In this document: piece by piece, positions 17,931-27,173 of the stretch
How the letters are laid out: each line of letters starts with the position of its first letter
Position numbering within the stretch: position 1 is the first letter of the stretch
Assembly: GCF_000213055.1 (NCBI RefSeq)
Contig: NZ_CM001165.1
Coordinates: forward strand, 1,054,001-1,118,000
DNA length: 64,000 bases
Direction: 5' to 3'
From: Streptomyces sp. Tu6071
GTDB taxonomy: Bacteria; Actinomycetota; Actinomycetes; Streptomycetales; Streptomycetaceae
Notes under the pieces: model-generated
Told to the model about the DNA's origin: nothing
Databases searched by the model: none
Seen by the model: the letters and a program-made list of their open reading frames with translations, nothing else
Program-made: the position numbers and the translations under genes

Positions 17931-18053
17931 CGGGCACGGACGCCTGACAGCCATGACATCTGGCGCGCAAGCACCCTGACGCACCCGCACCCCGGACGCC
18001 CACGGACGCCTGACGCCCCACGCGCGGGGACGCCTGACGGGTGTTCCACGAGC

Positions 18054-18088
18054 GGCGGCCGGGACCCCGTCGCGGGACCCCGGCCGCC
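18054..18088. terminator. Bidirectional hairpin terminator
   Basis: GGCGGCCGGG (18054-18063) pairs perfectly with CCCGGCCGCC (18079-18088). It lies between the 3' ends of the SDR gene (plus) and the gamma-glutamyltransferase gene (minus). No U-tract follows, as is common in Streptomyces. Just before it the 11-mer GGACGCCTGAC occurs three times between 17939 and 18040. Confidence 0.6.
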
Positions 18089-18105
18089 CTTCGCATCGCG
18101 CCGCG

Positions 18106-19935
18106 CTACCGCGTCGGCGTGACCACCATCGCACTGCCGCCCCCGCGTCGTACGGGCTCGGCGACGGCCCGCCAGCGGCCGTCCTTGAGCCGCTCGATCC
18201 CGGTCGCCGCGCCGATCTCGGGCACCTGCGTGAACGCGTGCCCGATCGCCTCCAGCCTGCCCCGCAGCGCGCTGTCGTACAGCGCGGGTTCGAGTTCGGT
18301 CGCCGCCGCGTTGCGCTGGCTGGCGCGCGGCGCGGCGATCGCGTCGACGAGCGGGAGGCCGCGGTCGACGTAGCCGGTGAGGGTCTGGAGCACGGTCGTG
18401 ATGATCGTCGCGCCGCCCGGGGAGCCGAGCGCCACGACGGGCTCGCCGTGCCGGTCGAGGACGATCGTCGGGGAGATGGACGAGCGCGGGCGCTTGCCCG
18501 GCCCCGGCAGGTTCGGGTCCGGCACGGCCGGGTTCGCCTGGCTGAAGGAGAAGTCGGTCAGCTCGTTGTTGAGCAGGAAGCCGCGGCCCGGCACGGTGAT
18601 CGCGCTGCCGCCGGTCTGCTCGATGGTGAGGGTGTACGAGACGACGTTGCCCCAGCGGTCGGCGGTCGTCAGGTGTGTCGTGTTCTCGCCCTCGTACGTC
18701 GTGTCGACGCCCTTGCCCGCGGGCGCGCAGCCCTTGCCGGGGTGGCGCGGGTCGGCGGGGGCGAGCGGGCTCTTCAGGACCGCGTCGTCCTGGATCAGGC
18801 AGGCGCGCGAGTCGGCGAAGCGCTGCGAGAGGAGTTCCCTCGTCGGCACGTCCTGGCGGCTCGGGTCGCCGACCCAGCGGCCCCGGTCGGCGAAGGCGAT
18901 GCGGCTCGCCTCGATGAAGTGGTGCAGGTACTGCTCCTGCGAGAGCTTGCCGAGCTTGTCGTTCTCCAGGATGTTCAGCGCCTCGCCGACGGTCGTGCCG
19001 CCGGAGGACGAGGGCGCGATCGAGTACACGTCGAGGCCCCGGTAGCCGGTGCGGGTCGGGGCCTGGTGCTTGACGTCGTAGGCGCGCAGGTCGGCCAGCG
19101 CGAGCTTGCCCGGACGCGCGACGCGGGTCGAGCCCGGGGCGAGCGGGGGGTGGGTCGCGGTGCGCACGATGTCCTGGGCGAGGGCGCCGCCGTACAGCGA
19201 GCGGAGCCCCTTGCGGGAGAGTTCGTCGTACGTACGGGCCAGGTCGGGGTTCTTGAGGGTGGTGCCGACCGCCGGGGGCTCGCCGCCGGGCAGGAAGAGC
19301 TTCGCGCTCGCGGGGAAGTCCCGGAAGCGGGCGGCGTTGTCGGCGGTCTGCTGGCGGAAGGTGCCGTCGACCGTGAAGCCCTGGCGGGCGAGGCGCGTCG
19401 CGGGCGCGAGGACGTCGCGGGTGGACTTGCGGCCCCAGGAGCGCAGCGCCTCGTCCCAGGTCGCGGGCGTGCCGGGGGTGCCGACGCTCAGGCCGCTCGT
19501 GACCGCGTCGGCGAAGGCGAGTGGCTTGCCGTCCTCGACGAAGAGGTTCTTGTCGGCGGTGCGGGGCGCGGTCTCGCGGCCATCGAGGGTGTGGACGCGG
19601 TGGGTGCGGGCGTCGTAGTAGACGAAGTAGCCGCCCCCGCCGAGGCCCGAGGAGTAGGGCTCGGTGACGCCGAGCGCGGCGGCCGTCGCGACGGCCGCGT
19701 CGACGGCGTTGCCGCCCTTGCGCAGCACCTCGATCCCAGCGGCGCTCGCGTCCGCGTCGACGCTCGCGACGGCCCCGCCCCAGCCCGTGGCCACGGGTGT
19801 CTTCACGGGCGGTTTCGGCGAGCCGTGCTGCGGTGGCGCCGCGCCGAGGCTGAGCGCCCCGGCGACAACGGCGGTCAGGGACAGGTACGAGAGGGTGCGG
19901 CGACGCCCGACGCGCCGCGCCGCGGAATGAGACAT
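18106..19935 (-). CDS. ggt: Secreted gamma-glutamyltransferase
   Basis: Ntn-hydrolase of 609 aa that cleaves gamma-glutamyl bonds, e.g. of glutathione, outside the cell. The N terminus has Arg residues then a hydrophobic stretch (LSYLSLTAVVAGALSLGAAP), i.e. a signal peptide. The autocatalytic processing site and nucleophilic Thr are in GENTTHLTTADRWGN, and the substrate loop is APSSSGGTTVGEALN. GGAGGAAG precedes ATG 19935. Length and motif order fit a full proenzyme that splits into large and small subunits. Confidence 0.92.
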   Translation of the reverse strand: MSHSAARRVGRRRTLSYLSLTAVVAGALSLGAAPPQHGSPKPPVKTPVATGWGGAVASVDADASAAGIEVLRKGGNAVDAAVATAAALGVTEPYSSGLGGGGYFVYYDARTHRVHTLDGRETAPRTADKNLFVEDGKPLAFADAVTSGLSVGTPGTPATWDEALRSWGRKSTRDVLAPATRLARQGFTVDGTFRQQTADNAARFRDFPASAKLFLPGGEPPAVGTTLKNPDLARTYDELSRKGLRSLYGGALAQDIVRTATHPPLAPGSTRVARPGKLALADLRAYDVKHQAPTRTGYRGLDVYSIAPSSSGGTTVGEALNILENDKLGKLSQEQYLHHFIEASRIAFADRGRWVGDPSRQDVPTRELLSQRFADSRACLIQDDAVLKSPLAPADPRHPGKGCAPAGKGVDTTYEGENTTHLTTADRWGNVVSYTLTIEQTGGSAITVPGRGFLLNNELTDFSFSQANPAVPDPNLPGPGKRPRSSISPTIVLDRHGEPVVALGSPGGATIITTVLQTLTGYVDRGLPLVDAIAAPRASQRNAAATELEPALYDSALRGRLEAIGHAFTQVPEIGAATGIERLKDGRWRAVAEPVRRGGGSAMVVTPTR

Positions 19936-20114
19936 CCGGTCTTCCTCCAGTCAACAGCCGTCCGCGCAGCGTAACTTGACACCCACCCCGCCACCAGAAC
20001 GCCACGCGGGCACCGCACCGCCCCACGACTCCCACGGAGCGGACGCGCGGCCCGGTCCCCAACCCGCCCCGCACACCGGCCGGTTGGACTCGGGAGCCGG
20101 TACGATCGCGCGCC

Positions 20115-20486
20115 ATGACGGACGACGTACGCGACATCCTGCTCGGCCTCCTCGCCTCGGCCATCAGCGCCGCGCTCGCCTGGTCGGCGCGCGCCTTCGT
20201 CGGGCGTCGCCACCTCGGCCGCACCAGGGAGTTCTTCGGGCTGCCCGCGCACAGCGAGGCGCTGCTCGTGGTGAACAAGGACGCGGGCGGCGCGGACTTC
20301 GCCGTCGCCCGCTTCGACGCGTACGCGCTCCTCGAACTCGCGGCGCTGATCAAGGAGTGCGGGGCGCGTGCCCAGGTCCTGGCCCACGACGAGGCCCGGC
20401 GCGGCTTCGGCGAACTGGCCGAGTTCTGCGTCGGCGGCCCGTACTCGAACCGCCCCGTTCCTCGACTCCCACTCTGGACTCAATAG
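20115..20486 (+). pseudogene. Host gene truncated at an integration site
   Basis: The first 112 or so codons read as a conserved small protein: an N-terminal membrane helix (ILLGLLASAISAALAW) followed by a soluble domain ending FGELAEFCVGGPYSN. After about 20450 the translation turns to unrelated residues and stops at 20486, directly where the large serine integrase frame enters from the other side. I infer that a mobile element integrated here and removed the C-terminal part. I do not find the missing 3' part elsewhere in the window. Confidence 0.6.
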
Positions 20487-22398
20487 CCAGCGGCGCGAAA
20501 GTCACTTTGATCTCGACCGGGTCCGGCTGCCACACCGGGACGCACTCCGCGTCGGCCAACGCCTTCATCGCCTCGGCCCAGACACCCCCGCTCAGCCACC
20601 TGTCTGCCTGGGTCTGGAGCGCCTTCCCGGACACACCATACTTCGGAGCCAGATCCTTGTAGCGAGCCCCCGAGGTGGCCTTCTCCAGGAGTGCTTCGAC
20701 CATCACTCGGCGGTCGATGGTGCTGCGCGAACCGCCCATCAGCGGTGCGATCCGTTCCCAGGCATCGTCCGTAAGGACGGGGACGGCGCGGCCAGCGGTC
20801 ACGAACCATTGACGTATCGCGCAGGCAACACCCTTTCGCCTCGGAGCGCAGCGGATGACTTCCGCTCGTGTCTTCATCATGCGCAGCAGCTCGGCCTTTT
20901 CGGCTGGCTCGACGTCCTGGAGGTTGCGCCCGGCGATCTCGGCCAGGTGCTCCAGGTTCTGGAGCCAGCTGCCTGCCTCTGCGGCCTCCTTCTGCCACGC
21001 TTCTGCCTCTCCGCGTAGTTTCTCCAGCCCGGCGAGTTCGTCTTCGTGGGGCTTGGCGGCCCGCTCCGCGGCCTCCTCGGCCGCCTCACGGCTTAGGCCG
21101 CGGCGCAGGGCGCGTTTGGCGGCGGTGGCTGCGGTGATGTCGATGAGGTCTTCGGTTTCGGTGATCTGCTGGTCCAGTTCGGCGATGCGCTTGGTGTAGT
21201 CCATACGTTTGTGGCTGGTGGCGTTCAGCCAGTCTTGGGCCATGGCCTTCATGCGGTTGGCGTCGCCGAGCGTCGCCATGACGTCCTTCCAGACCTGCTT
21301 CTCGATGCTGGTTGCTTCGAGGTAGGGGCAGGTGCAGCGGTCGCCCGCTCCGGCGTACGACTCGTGCCGGCCCTTGCATCGGTAGATGACCTCTGTGGGG
21401 CGGTGCTGGTGGCCCTCGTAGGTCTTGCCGCAGGGGCTGGTCATGAGGGTGGTCAGGAGGTAGATGCGTGACCGGGTTTTGTTCCACGGCCGACGGCTCG
21501 CCATGGCGGACTTCAGCTCCTGGACTTCCTCGTCCGTGAAGATTGACGGCAGGTTGATCACGACGGTTTCCCCGTAGATGGGGTTGCCGTCCTGGTCTCG
21601 CTGCGCTTGGCGGCCTCGCCATGTGACGCGGCTTTCGAGGGCCGCATCCCCCAGGAGGCGAGAGCGGATGTTCTTCGCGGTCCATCCGTTTCCGGATCGG
21701 GTCAGGCGCTTCTCGCTGTTGAGGATCAGTGCCGTCTCCTCCCATCTGCGCTTCTCCAGGAAGACCTCCCGCGCTCGGCGCAGGGTCGATGCCTCCTCCC
21801 TGTGGATGGCGTAGCGCGAGGCGCCCTTCTTGCCGCGCTCGGCGACGTCCCAGCCGAAGGGGACAACGCCGCCCGGGTACAGGCCGTCCTCGGCTTTCTC
21901 CTGGATGCCGCCCTGGGTGCGTTCGCGGATCAGCTCGCGCTCTTCCTCGGCGTAGTCGGCGTCCTTGCGCATTTGGCTGCGGCCGGCCGGTGTCGAGTTG
22001 TCGTAGTCCTTCTTGACCACGGCGACGTATACGCCGAGGTCTTCGAGGTCCCAGACCCATTTCCAGAAGGCGCGGCCGGTGCGGCCGATGCCGCGGCCCT
22101 CGTTGACCACGACCATGTCGAAGGGGCGCGGGGTTTGGTGGGCGTCCTTCATGAGGCGTCGCAGGTCCGGTCTGTCGTCGGCCTCTAGGCTGCCGCTGAA
22201 GCCTTCGTCGGCGTACGTGCCAACGTGCTCCCAGCCCTTTTTCTGTATGTAGCGGCCCGTCTTCTTTCCGGTGTAGGCGATGCCGTATCCGTTGGCCTGA
22301 TCCTGAGTGGACACGCGGAGGTAGTCCACGGCTCGCAGTGTGGTCGTGCCGGTGGTTCGACGTGCGGTGTCAACTGCACGCGTGAGAGCCTTGCCCAT
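20350..22398 (-). CDS. Large serine recombinase (phage/ICE integrase)
   Basis: Recombinase of about 682 aa. The N-terminal resolvase domain carries the nucleophile in YLRVSTQDQ (Ser30), with GRGIGRTGRAFWKWVWDLED further on. A recombinase domain follows (VVPFGWDVAERGKKGASR onwards), then a zinc ribbon with Cys in SPCGKTYEGH and RCTCPYLEA, and a long coiled coil (AAEEAAERAAKPHEDELAGL). ATG 22398 has AAAGGA upstream and starts one base after a small ORF stops. The last 45-50 codons are antisense to the truncated host gene, so this C terminus exists only in the integrated state and the protein made from the circle would end differently. Confidence 0.88.
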   Translation of the reverse strand: MGKALTRAVDTARRTTGTTTLRAVDYLRVSTQDQANGYGIAYTGKKTGRYIQKKGWEHVGTYADEGFSGSLEADDRPDLRRLMKDAHQTPRPFDMVVVNEGRGIGRTGRAFWKWVWDLEDLGVYVAVVKKDYDNSTPAGRSQMRKDADYAEEERELIRERTQGGIQEKAEDGLYPGGVVPFGWDVAERGKKGASRYAIHREEASTLRRAREVFLEKRRWEETALILNSEKRLTRSGNGWTAKNIRSRLLGDAALESRVTWRGRQAQRDQDGNPIYGETVVINLPSIFTDEEVQELKSAMASRRPWNKTRSRIYLLTTLMTSPCGKTYEGHQHRPTEVIYRCKGRHESYAGAGDRCTCPYLEATSIEKQVWKDVMATLGDANRMKAMAQDWLNATSHKRMDYTKRIAELDQQITETEDLIDITAATAAKRALRRGLSREAAEEAAERAAKPHEDELAGLEKLRGEAEAWQKEAAEAGSWLQNLEHLAEIAGRNLQDVEPAEKAELLRMMKTRAEVIRCAPRRKGVACAIRQWFVTAGRAVPVLTDDAWERIAPLMGGSRSTIDRRVMVEALLEKATSGARYKDLAPKYGVSGKALQTQADRWLSGGVWAEAMKALADAECVPVWQPDPVEIKVTFAPLAIESRVGVEERGGSSTGRRRRTRPVRRSRAGPRRGPGPGHAPRTP
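20445..20500. other. Candidate left attachment junction (attL)
   Basis: Homology-like coding sequence of the host gene ends near 20450, and the plausible integrase-encoded C terminus (VEIKVTFAPLAIES) begins near 20500. The crossover should lie between them. The core cannot be defined without the empty site. Confidence 0.5.
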
Positions 22399-22399
22399 G

Positions 22400-22651
22400 T
22401 CAGTCCTTTCGCGACTGGCCAGGCACCGGGGCATTCGCAGTGTCGCCGGGGTCATCCATGTGGCGTAGATCGTATGCTGCGGGTGTGTCGGTGCGAGGTC
22501 GAAAGAGGATTTCCAGGATGCGCCGGTAGGCTACTGGGTCCGGTTCCTCGTCCCTGAAGCTGATATCGACACGGGGTGCTGGATCGTTTTTGAAGTATTC
22601 ATGTAGCCACTTATTGGCCGCGTCAACCGGCATTGAGTGATCTATTCGCAT
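22400..22651 (-). CDS. Small ORF upstream of the integrase, unknown
   Basis: Protein of 83 aa beginning MRIDHSMPVDAANKWLHEYF, with acidic central part and no recognised domain. ATG 22651 has AAGGG upstream. Its stop is one base from the integrase ATG, so they form an operon. Position suggests an integrase-associated factor, possibly a recombination directionality factor, but the sequence does not show this. Confidence 0.5.
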   Translation of the reverse strand: MRIDHSMPVDAANKWLHEYFKNDPAPRVDISFRDEEPDPVAYRRILEILFRPRTDTPAAYDLRHMDDPGDTANAPVPGQSRKD

Positions 22652-22743
22652 AGGCACCCTTCCCTTACAATTTGTTGATTTTTTCAATTCAAGCGCCCTC
22701 ACGACGCGAATTCGACTCTGTGATGCAGTGCACACCCGAGACC

Positions 22744-23113
22744 CTATGTCGCGATATCTAGTGCACGTAAGACCCATTCACGAAAGGCTGTCCGGACACG
22801 GACCGGGTCGAAGCAAACCGGTGGCGGGGTGCGGAGTAGCGGGATCGTCGCGACCATAAGGGTCTTGGCCACGTTCTTGGTGAGCCGAGCACCCGGCCAG
22901 GCGCCGTCTACGAGTTCAACTGCGCACTTGCGCCAACTCACCTCGCCGGTTCCGGTGCCGTACGACACCGGGGCGCCCTGTCTCGAGAGCGAGGGAGTCG
23001 CCGAGCTTGGCGGCCGTCAGAAGCTTGTACCGCTCTGCATCCGCCAGCGCTTTGGTGTTGAATGTCCGCAAGAAACGCCGCTTGGGACGAACCCGCCAGG
23101 AGGTTTCCGTCAA
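22744..23113 (-). pseudogene. Tyrosine integrase N-terminal remnant, frameshifted
   Basis: Two minus-strand frames together read like the start of an actinobacterial tyrosine integrase. Positions 23113-22970 give RTFNTKALADAERYKLLTAA and then ETGRP. Positions 22968-22744 give VSWRKCAVELVDGAWPGARL and AFREWVLRAL. A frameshift joins them near 22960, and the SAM-like domain and catalytic core are missing. It is therefore a dead fragment of an older integrated element. Confidence 0.55.
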
Positions 23114-23197
23114 AGCACCTCACAATTACTTAGCTAATTCTCGAAATCGCTCCGGCACACGAAGAGCACCATGGGGCAGTCGAATACACGCCAGCCG

Positions 23198-23300
23198 TCA
23201 TCCTTCGGCCCGCCAGTCACAGAATGCCGATCGAGCAATCTGCGGTTCCTCGCAGATATCATCCACCGACAGCTTGTCTCTGGTCCTCACCAGGACGGGG
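23198..23300 (-). pseudogene. Excisionase-like HTH remnant
   Basis: The peptide RTRDKLSVDDICEEPQIARS, then AFCDWRAEG and a stop, resembles the AlpA/MerR-type HTH excisionases that precede tyrosine integrases in Streptomyces (usual form ...STFYDWR.KG...). It lies upstream of the integrase remnant in the same direction and is cut by a stop before the wing. Confidence 0.45.
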
Positions 23301-23468
23301 CGCCCGGCCTTTTGGCGAGCGCCGCACGGAAAGTGCACGCCTGTTTGCGCATATAAGGAAATCCTGCGTGATCGACTGATGGGGGAACACGCATGCAGGC
23401 CAGCAGGGGGCCGCGCCACACCTGGCTCCAGCCCCACCGCCAAGCATGGCCAGACTCTTCAATGGTCT

Positions 23469-23503
23469 CCGGGATCGCCGGTTTGGCTAACCGGTGATCC
23501 CGG
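23469..23503. other. Strong hairpin followed by a tRNA T-arm-like sequence
   Basis: CCGGGATCGCCGGTT pairs with AACCGGTGATCCCGG around a 5-nt loop, with one G-T pair. Directly after it, CGGG-TTACAGT-CCCG has the geometry of a tRNA T arm with a 7-nt loop. It could be a terminator, or a worn tRNA 3' end used as an old attachment site. No complete tRNA can be folded here. Confidence 0.4.
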
Positions 23504-23849
23504 GTTACAGTCCCGCCGCACTCCGAAGCGCCTCCCTTTGACCTGCCGAGCAACACTTAAATCCCCGTTGTCAGGGGACGCGATTTCAGCAATGCCATTT
23601 CGCGCACCCGCCTAATGAGGTGTTCTAGGCTGACATGCCGGAACCGCTTATTCCAGTCCTTTGGCGATCTTCTTTTTCTGCCGTGCGCGATAGAACGATA
23701 GGGACACGGCGCAGGACGAGGATGTGCGCGTCGACGTGCTACCCCGGAGCGGGAGGCGGGCCGGCTCGCGGCCCGGATCGTCCAAATGGGGCCGCGGTGG
23801 CGACGGACGACGATCGTGTCGCGGGGCAGTCCATCCTGGTGAGCATCGC

Positions 23850-24085
23850 GGTCAAACCCGCTGCACATGGGGCCCGTGAGGGTGGCGCCCAGGGCCTGGG
23901 AGCCGAGCACAACCCGCAACGGGGCAGGTGCGGTGCCGACGGACTCGATAGTGTGGACGACCATCCGTTGCGGGTCACCGGGCGCCACCCCGTTCGCGGG
24001 ATCCAGCATGGCCCGAAAGGCGCGGGCCGGATTGTTGTCATAGGCATCGATCGGGTCGGCGATCTGGGAATCGCCTCAGCGGGAG
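23850..24085 (-). pseudogene. SDR C-terminal fragment
   Basis: Reading from 24085 downward, the frame gives QIADPIDAYDNNPARAFRAM, GVAPGDPQRMVVHTIESV and PLRVVLGSQALGATLT. This is the C-terminal pattern of one SDR subfamily. The catalytic N-terminal part is missing and the end runs into unrelated sequence. The IS5-type element begins 45 bp upstream and may have been involved in its loss. Confidence 0.5.
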
Positions 24086-24129
24086 CCGGTGCGTGCGCCG
24101 CCAAGCTCGACGATCGACCCCCCGATATT

Positions 24130-24985
24130 GAGACGTCGTCTCATTTGGCGAGTCTGCGGTAGCAGATGAGGGTGCAGGCGATACCGGCGAAGGCGAGGAA
24201 GTGTCCTGCCTTGCGTTCGTAGCGCCGATGGAGGCGGCGGCAGCCGGCGAGCCAGGCCATCGTGCGTTCGATGGTCCAGCGGTGCCGTCCCAGCCGCTGC
24301 GAGGTCTCGACGCCATTGCGGGCGATGCGGTGCCGAATGCCTCGCTGGGACAGCCATCGCCGCAGGTGACGGTAGTCGTAGCCCTTGTCGGCGTGGAGCT
24401 TTCCGGGCCTGCGTCGGCGGGGACCGTGGCGGGGCCTGACGGTGGTATGCCCTTCACGAGTGGGATCAGGGCCTGGCTGTCGCGGACGTTGGCGCCCGAG
24501 ATGCCGACGGACAGGGGCAGACCGGTCCGCTCGGTGATCGAATGGACCTTCGAGCCGTACTTGCCCCGGTCGACAGGATTCGGACCTGTCAGCTCCCCCT
24601 TTTCAGGGCCCGCATGTTCACCGAGTCGATCGCACACCGCGACCAGTCCAGCTCGCCGCGGGAGCCGAGCTCGTCCAGGACCAGGCGGTGCAGCTTGGCC
24701 CAGACCCGGGCTTTCGACCACTCCGAGAAGCGGCGGTGAGCCGTCGGCCCGGACGGTCCGAACGACGCCGCAGGGACCTGCTGCCACGTGCAGCCCGACA
24801 TCGCCACGAAGATGATCGCCGCCAGCACCTCACGGTCACCGTGCCGCCGACGACCGCCACCCTGAGGCCGCGAGGGAGCCTCCGGCACCACCCGCTGGAA
24901 CAGCTCCCACAGCTCATCCGGCACCAGCCGCTCAACGATTCCCGTCACGCCCCAGAGCCTACCGAGCCAAATGAGACGATCTCTA
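24130..24985 (-). mobile_element. IS5-family insertion sequence
   Basis: Terminal inverted repeats TCGTCTCATTTGGC (24136-24149) and GCCAAATGAGACGA (24966-24979) bracket a transposase on the minus strand. The transposase stop codon lies inside the left repeat, as usual for this group. Exact ends and target duplication are unclear. Confidence 0.75.
24141..24948 (-). pseudogene. IS5-family transposase, frameshifted
   Basis: The first frame runs from GTG 24948 (VTGIVERLVPDELWELFQRV) to MRALKRGS and a stop near 24589. The second, entered by a -1 shift at the run AAAAGGGGG, continues ELTGPNPVDRGKYGSKVHSI. That shift could be programmed. A second break near 24445 is a one-base loss: only after it does the frame give KLHADKGYDYRHLRRWLSQR and the terminal HFLAFAGIACTLICYRRLAK with the catalytic Glu region. 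The second break makes the copy inactive. Confidence 0.7.
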
Positions 24986-25023
24986 ACGGACCGCAGGCTC
25001 ACAGGGGCACACCGTGGCCTGTC

Positions 25024-25776
25024 CTATGGGTGTCCGCCGTCGAGGGGCAGGTCGATCCCGTTGGCCTGCCGGTTCTCCAGCAAGAACCGGCAGGCGTCGA
25101 CGACGTCGGCCATGTCGCCGAGCTCTCCGGTCAGCGTCTGCGCCCAAAACTTGGCCAGCGTGTCGGCCAGTTCCGCCTTGCCGTGCCAGAACGGGCTGTC
25201 GCCGATCGGCCCGGGGTGGATCGCGTTCACCCTCACCGGCGCCAACTCGATACTCAGCGTCCGCACCATCCCGGTCACGGCGGCGTTGACGGCTGTCAGC
25301 GTCGTCGAGCCGGGGTACGGGCAGTCCTTGTAGCCGCCGCCGAACAGCAGCGCCGCCGCGCCCGGCGCCAGGCGTTCGGCCAGAGCGGCGATGACGGCCG
25401 TATAGCCGACGACCTTCGTGACGGCCAGCTGACTCGCAGCCGCTGTGTCGAAGCCGGCCACAGTGTTACGGTCGCGGACCATACCGACCAGGACGAGCCG
25501 GTCGACCTGCCCGAACGGAGCGAGCGCCGCGGCGACGGTGTCCGGGCGGCTCAGGTCAAGCGCCAGGCCGGTGGCCACACCGGGGAGGGCCGGGCTGTCG
25601 CCTGTGGTGAGGGCCGGTGGCCGCCCCGCCACCGCCGCGGTGGCCTCGGCGGCCGCGGTCTCGGCCCGCTTGGCCTCGCGCCCGGTGACGACGACATTCG
25701 CGCCGTCGCGCAGGTAGGCGGCGGCTAGTTCCCGGCCGGTGCCCTGCGTGGCGCCGGCGATGAGGACGTTACGCAA
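25024..25776 (-). CDS. Atypical short-chain dehydrogenase
   Basis: SDR-fold protein of about 250 aa with cofactor loop AGATQGTG, VVVTGREAKRAE and an ADVVDACRFLLEN...LDGGHP C terminus. The usual YxxxK catalytic pair is replaced in YPGSTTLTAVNAAVTG, so catalysis may differ or be lost. There is no ATG; TTG 25776 (LRNVLIAGATQG) with GGAAGG upstream is my choice. It is 20-40 bp beyond the edge of the IS5 copy, whose insertion may affect its 3' region but leaves the frame intact. Confidence 0.7.
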   Translation of the reverse strand: MRNVLIAGATQGTGRELAAAYLRDGANVVVTGREAKRAETAAAEATAAVAGRPPALTTGDSPALPGVATGLALDLSRPDTVAAALAPFGQVDRLVLVGMVRDRNTVAGFDTAAASQLAVTKVVGYTAVIAALAERLAPGAAALLFGGGYKDCPYPGSTTLTAVNAAVTGMVRTLSIELAPVRVNAIHPGPIGDSPFWHGKAELADTLAKFWAQTLTGELGDMADVVDACRFLLENRQANGIDLPLDGGHP

Positions 25777-26052
25777 CTCGTGTTCAACCTTCCGTCGGTG
25801 TGGATGGTGCCGCAGTCCGCTACAGGCACGTCGCCTGCTCACGACGGGAGTTCAAAGGGCAGTCGACGCGGGCGCGTCCGGTCGTCTGCCCCCTCGATCC
25901 GCTCGGAGCGCGCCGCCGCCAAGCCGAGCAGGGAGACCAGCCCGGCGAAGCGATACGGAAGCGAGATCTGTTCATCAGTTCCGCCGCCGGTCCGTGCCCA
26001 TGCGGTGAGTACACAACCGGTGCCACCAACGCACCCGCCCTCCGCAGCGCCG

Positions 26053-26754
26053 TCAAGCCGCCGTGGCCAGCCGGCGGCGGTGCCGGTCGTACTCCTGCGG
26101 GCCGCTGACGGAGAGCTCCGCGAACAGGTCCGGAGGCAGGGTGGCCCGGAGCACCTTGTACAGCTCCGGATCCAGGTCGTGCAGCAGCATGCCGAAGAAC
26201 AGGGGGAACTGTTCCGGCTGCAGGTGGGCGATCCCGTGCATCCCCACCTCGGCCCACTCCGGCGCGCTCAGGTAGGTGTCGATGAGGACGAGCGCGTCGG
26301 CTTCCTCGGCTGCCAGGTGCGAGTCCACGACGGGCGCCAGCTCGCGCAGCGCGTCCACGACGGCCTCGCGGTGCGCCACTTCGGGGTTCGCCCGCCAGGA
26401 CGCGGCCGCGTCGGTGAGCGCGGTCAGCCCGCAGTCGATCCCGGCGTGCTCTGCCTGCATCGCGGCCAGCACGGGCGCGGCGTCTGCCGGTACGCGTTCG
26501 GCCAGCTTCGGCCAGACAAGGATGTCCTCACCCTCATGGTGGACGTGCAGGACCAGGGCCACGAAATCGATGTGCCGGGCGACGATCTCGGCATGCCGGC
26601 GGTCCCCGGGCGGGACGGTCGCGACGTATTCGGGAAGCTCTGCCAGCTCCCGGCGGAGCATGGCGTGCATGGCATACATGTCCCGGCTGTCGGCCGGTGC
26701 ATGGTCTGCGGCGTGCGCGGTGTCCGGCGCAGAAGCGGATACAGACTCAGTCAC
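26053..26754 (-). CDS. Hemerythrin HHE-domain protein
   Basis: Protein of 233 aa. The His-rich helices HIDFVALVLHVHHEGEDILV, MQAEHAGIDCG and VDSHLAAEEADAL form a hemerythrin-like four-helix bundle that could hold a di-iron centre. The C-terminal part (PEWAEVGMHGIAHLQPEQFP) is Actinobacteria-specific. GTG 26754 has TGGAGA upstream and gives a polar N-terminal tail. Its role (oxygen, NO or peroxide sensing, or iron storage) is unknown. It stands alone between two minus-strand genes. Confidence 0.82.
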   Translation of the reverse strand: MTESVSASAPDTAHAADHAPADSRDMYAMHAMLRRELAELPEYVATVPPGDRRHAEIVARHIDFVALVLHVHHEGEDILVWPKLAERVPADAAPVLAAMQAEHAGIDCGLTALTDAAASWRANPEVAHREAVVDALRELAPVVDSHLAAEEADALVLIDTYLSAPEWAEVGMHGIAHLQPEQFPLFFGMLLHDLDPELYKVLRATLPPDLFAELSVSGPQEYDRHRRRLATAA

Positions 26755-27173
26755 GGATGATCTCCAGGTGTCGGCATGATGCCCTCCGCAGCGGGTTGAA
26801 CGGTCCGGCGCGGCGGCGGTATGGGTGGTCAATTACCCGCACGGTATACGCCTCAAGCCGGCGGCCAACGCCACCTCATTCCCACGCGCCCGGGCCCACC
26901 GCCTTCACCACCGCACAAGTCGTCACCGAACTCCACGGGCGCGACGCCGCGCTTGTCCCCAACGCGGCGCCGACCAGCTCGTGGCGGGCGCTTGCCGCAA
27001 CAACTGGCCCGCATGGCTCAGCGAGGTCGGGCCTACTGCTCTCGCCCTCGGAAGATCCGCCGGCGCAGATCCCGCAGACGTGAAGAGTGCCACCGTGGTC
27101 AGCTCAGATGTTCGCCTCGACACCCGTGTCACGGCGGGACGCGGTGCCCCGCGTCGTATCCCCGCCCCCCTCT
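26755..27173. other. Intergenic stretch, no gene recognised
   Basis: About 420 bp. Plus-strand frames are open but give low-complexity or unfamiliar peptides with poor codon bias. It should contain the promoter of the hemerythrin gene. Possibly decayed coding DNA. Confidence 0.45.

Noticed and set aside
23440..23540. A tRNA gene
   Set aside because: Only a T-arm-like piece with a non-standard loop can be drawn; no acceptor, D or anticodon arm fits.
23635..24162. Plus-strand ORF of 175 codons
   Set aside because: It is the antisense of the SDR fragment and the IS5 end; no start signal or motif.
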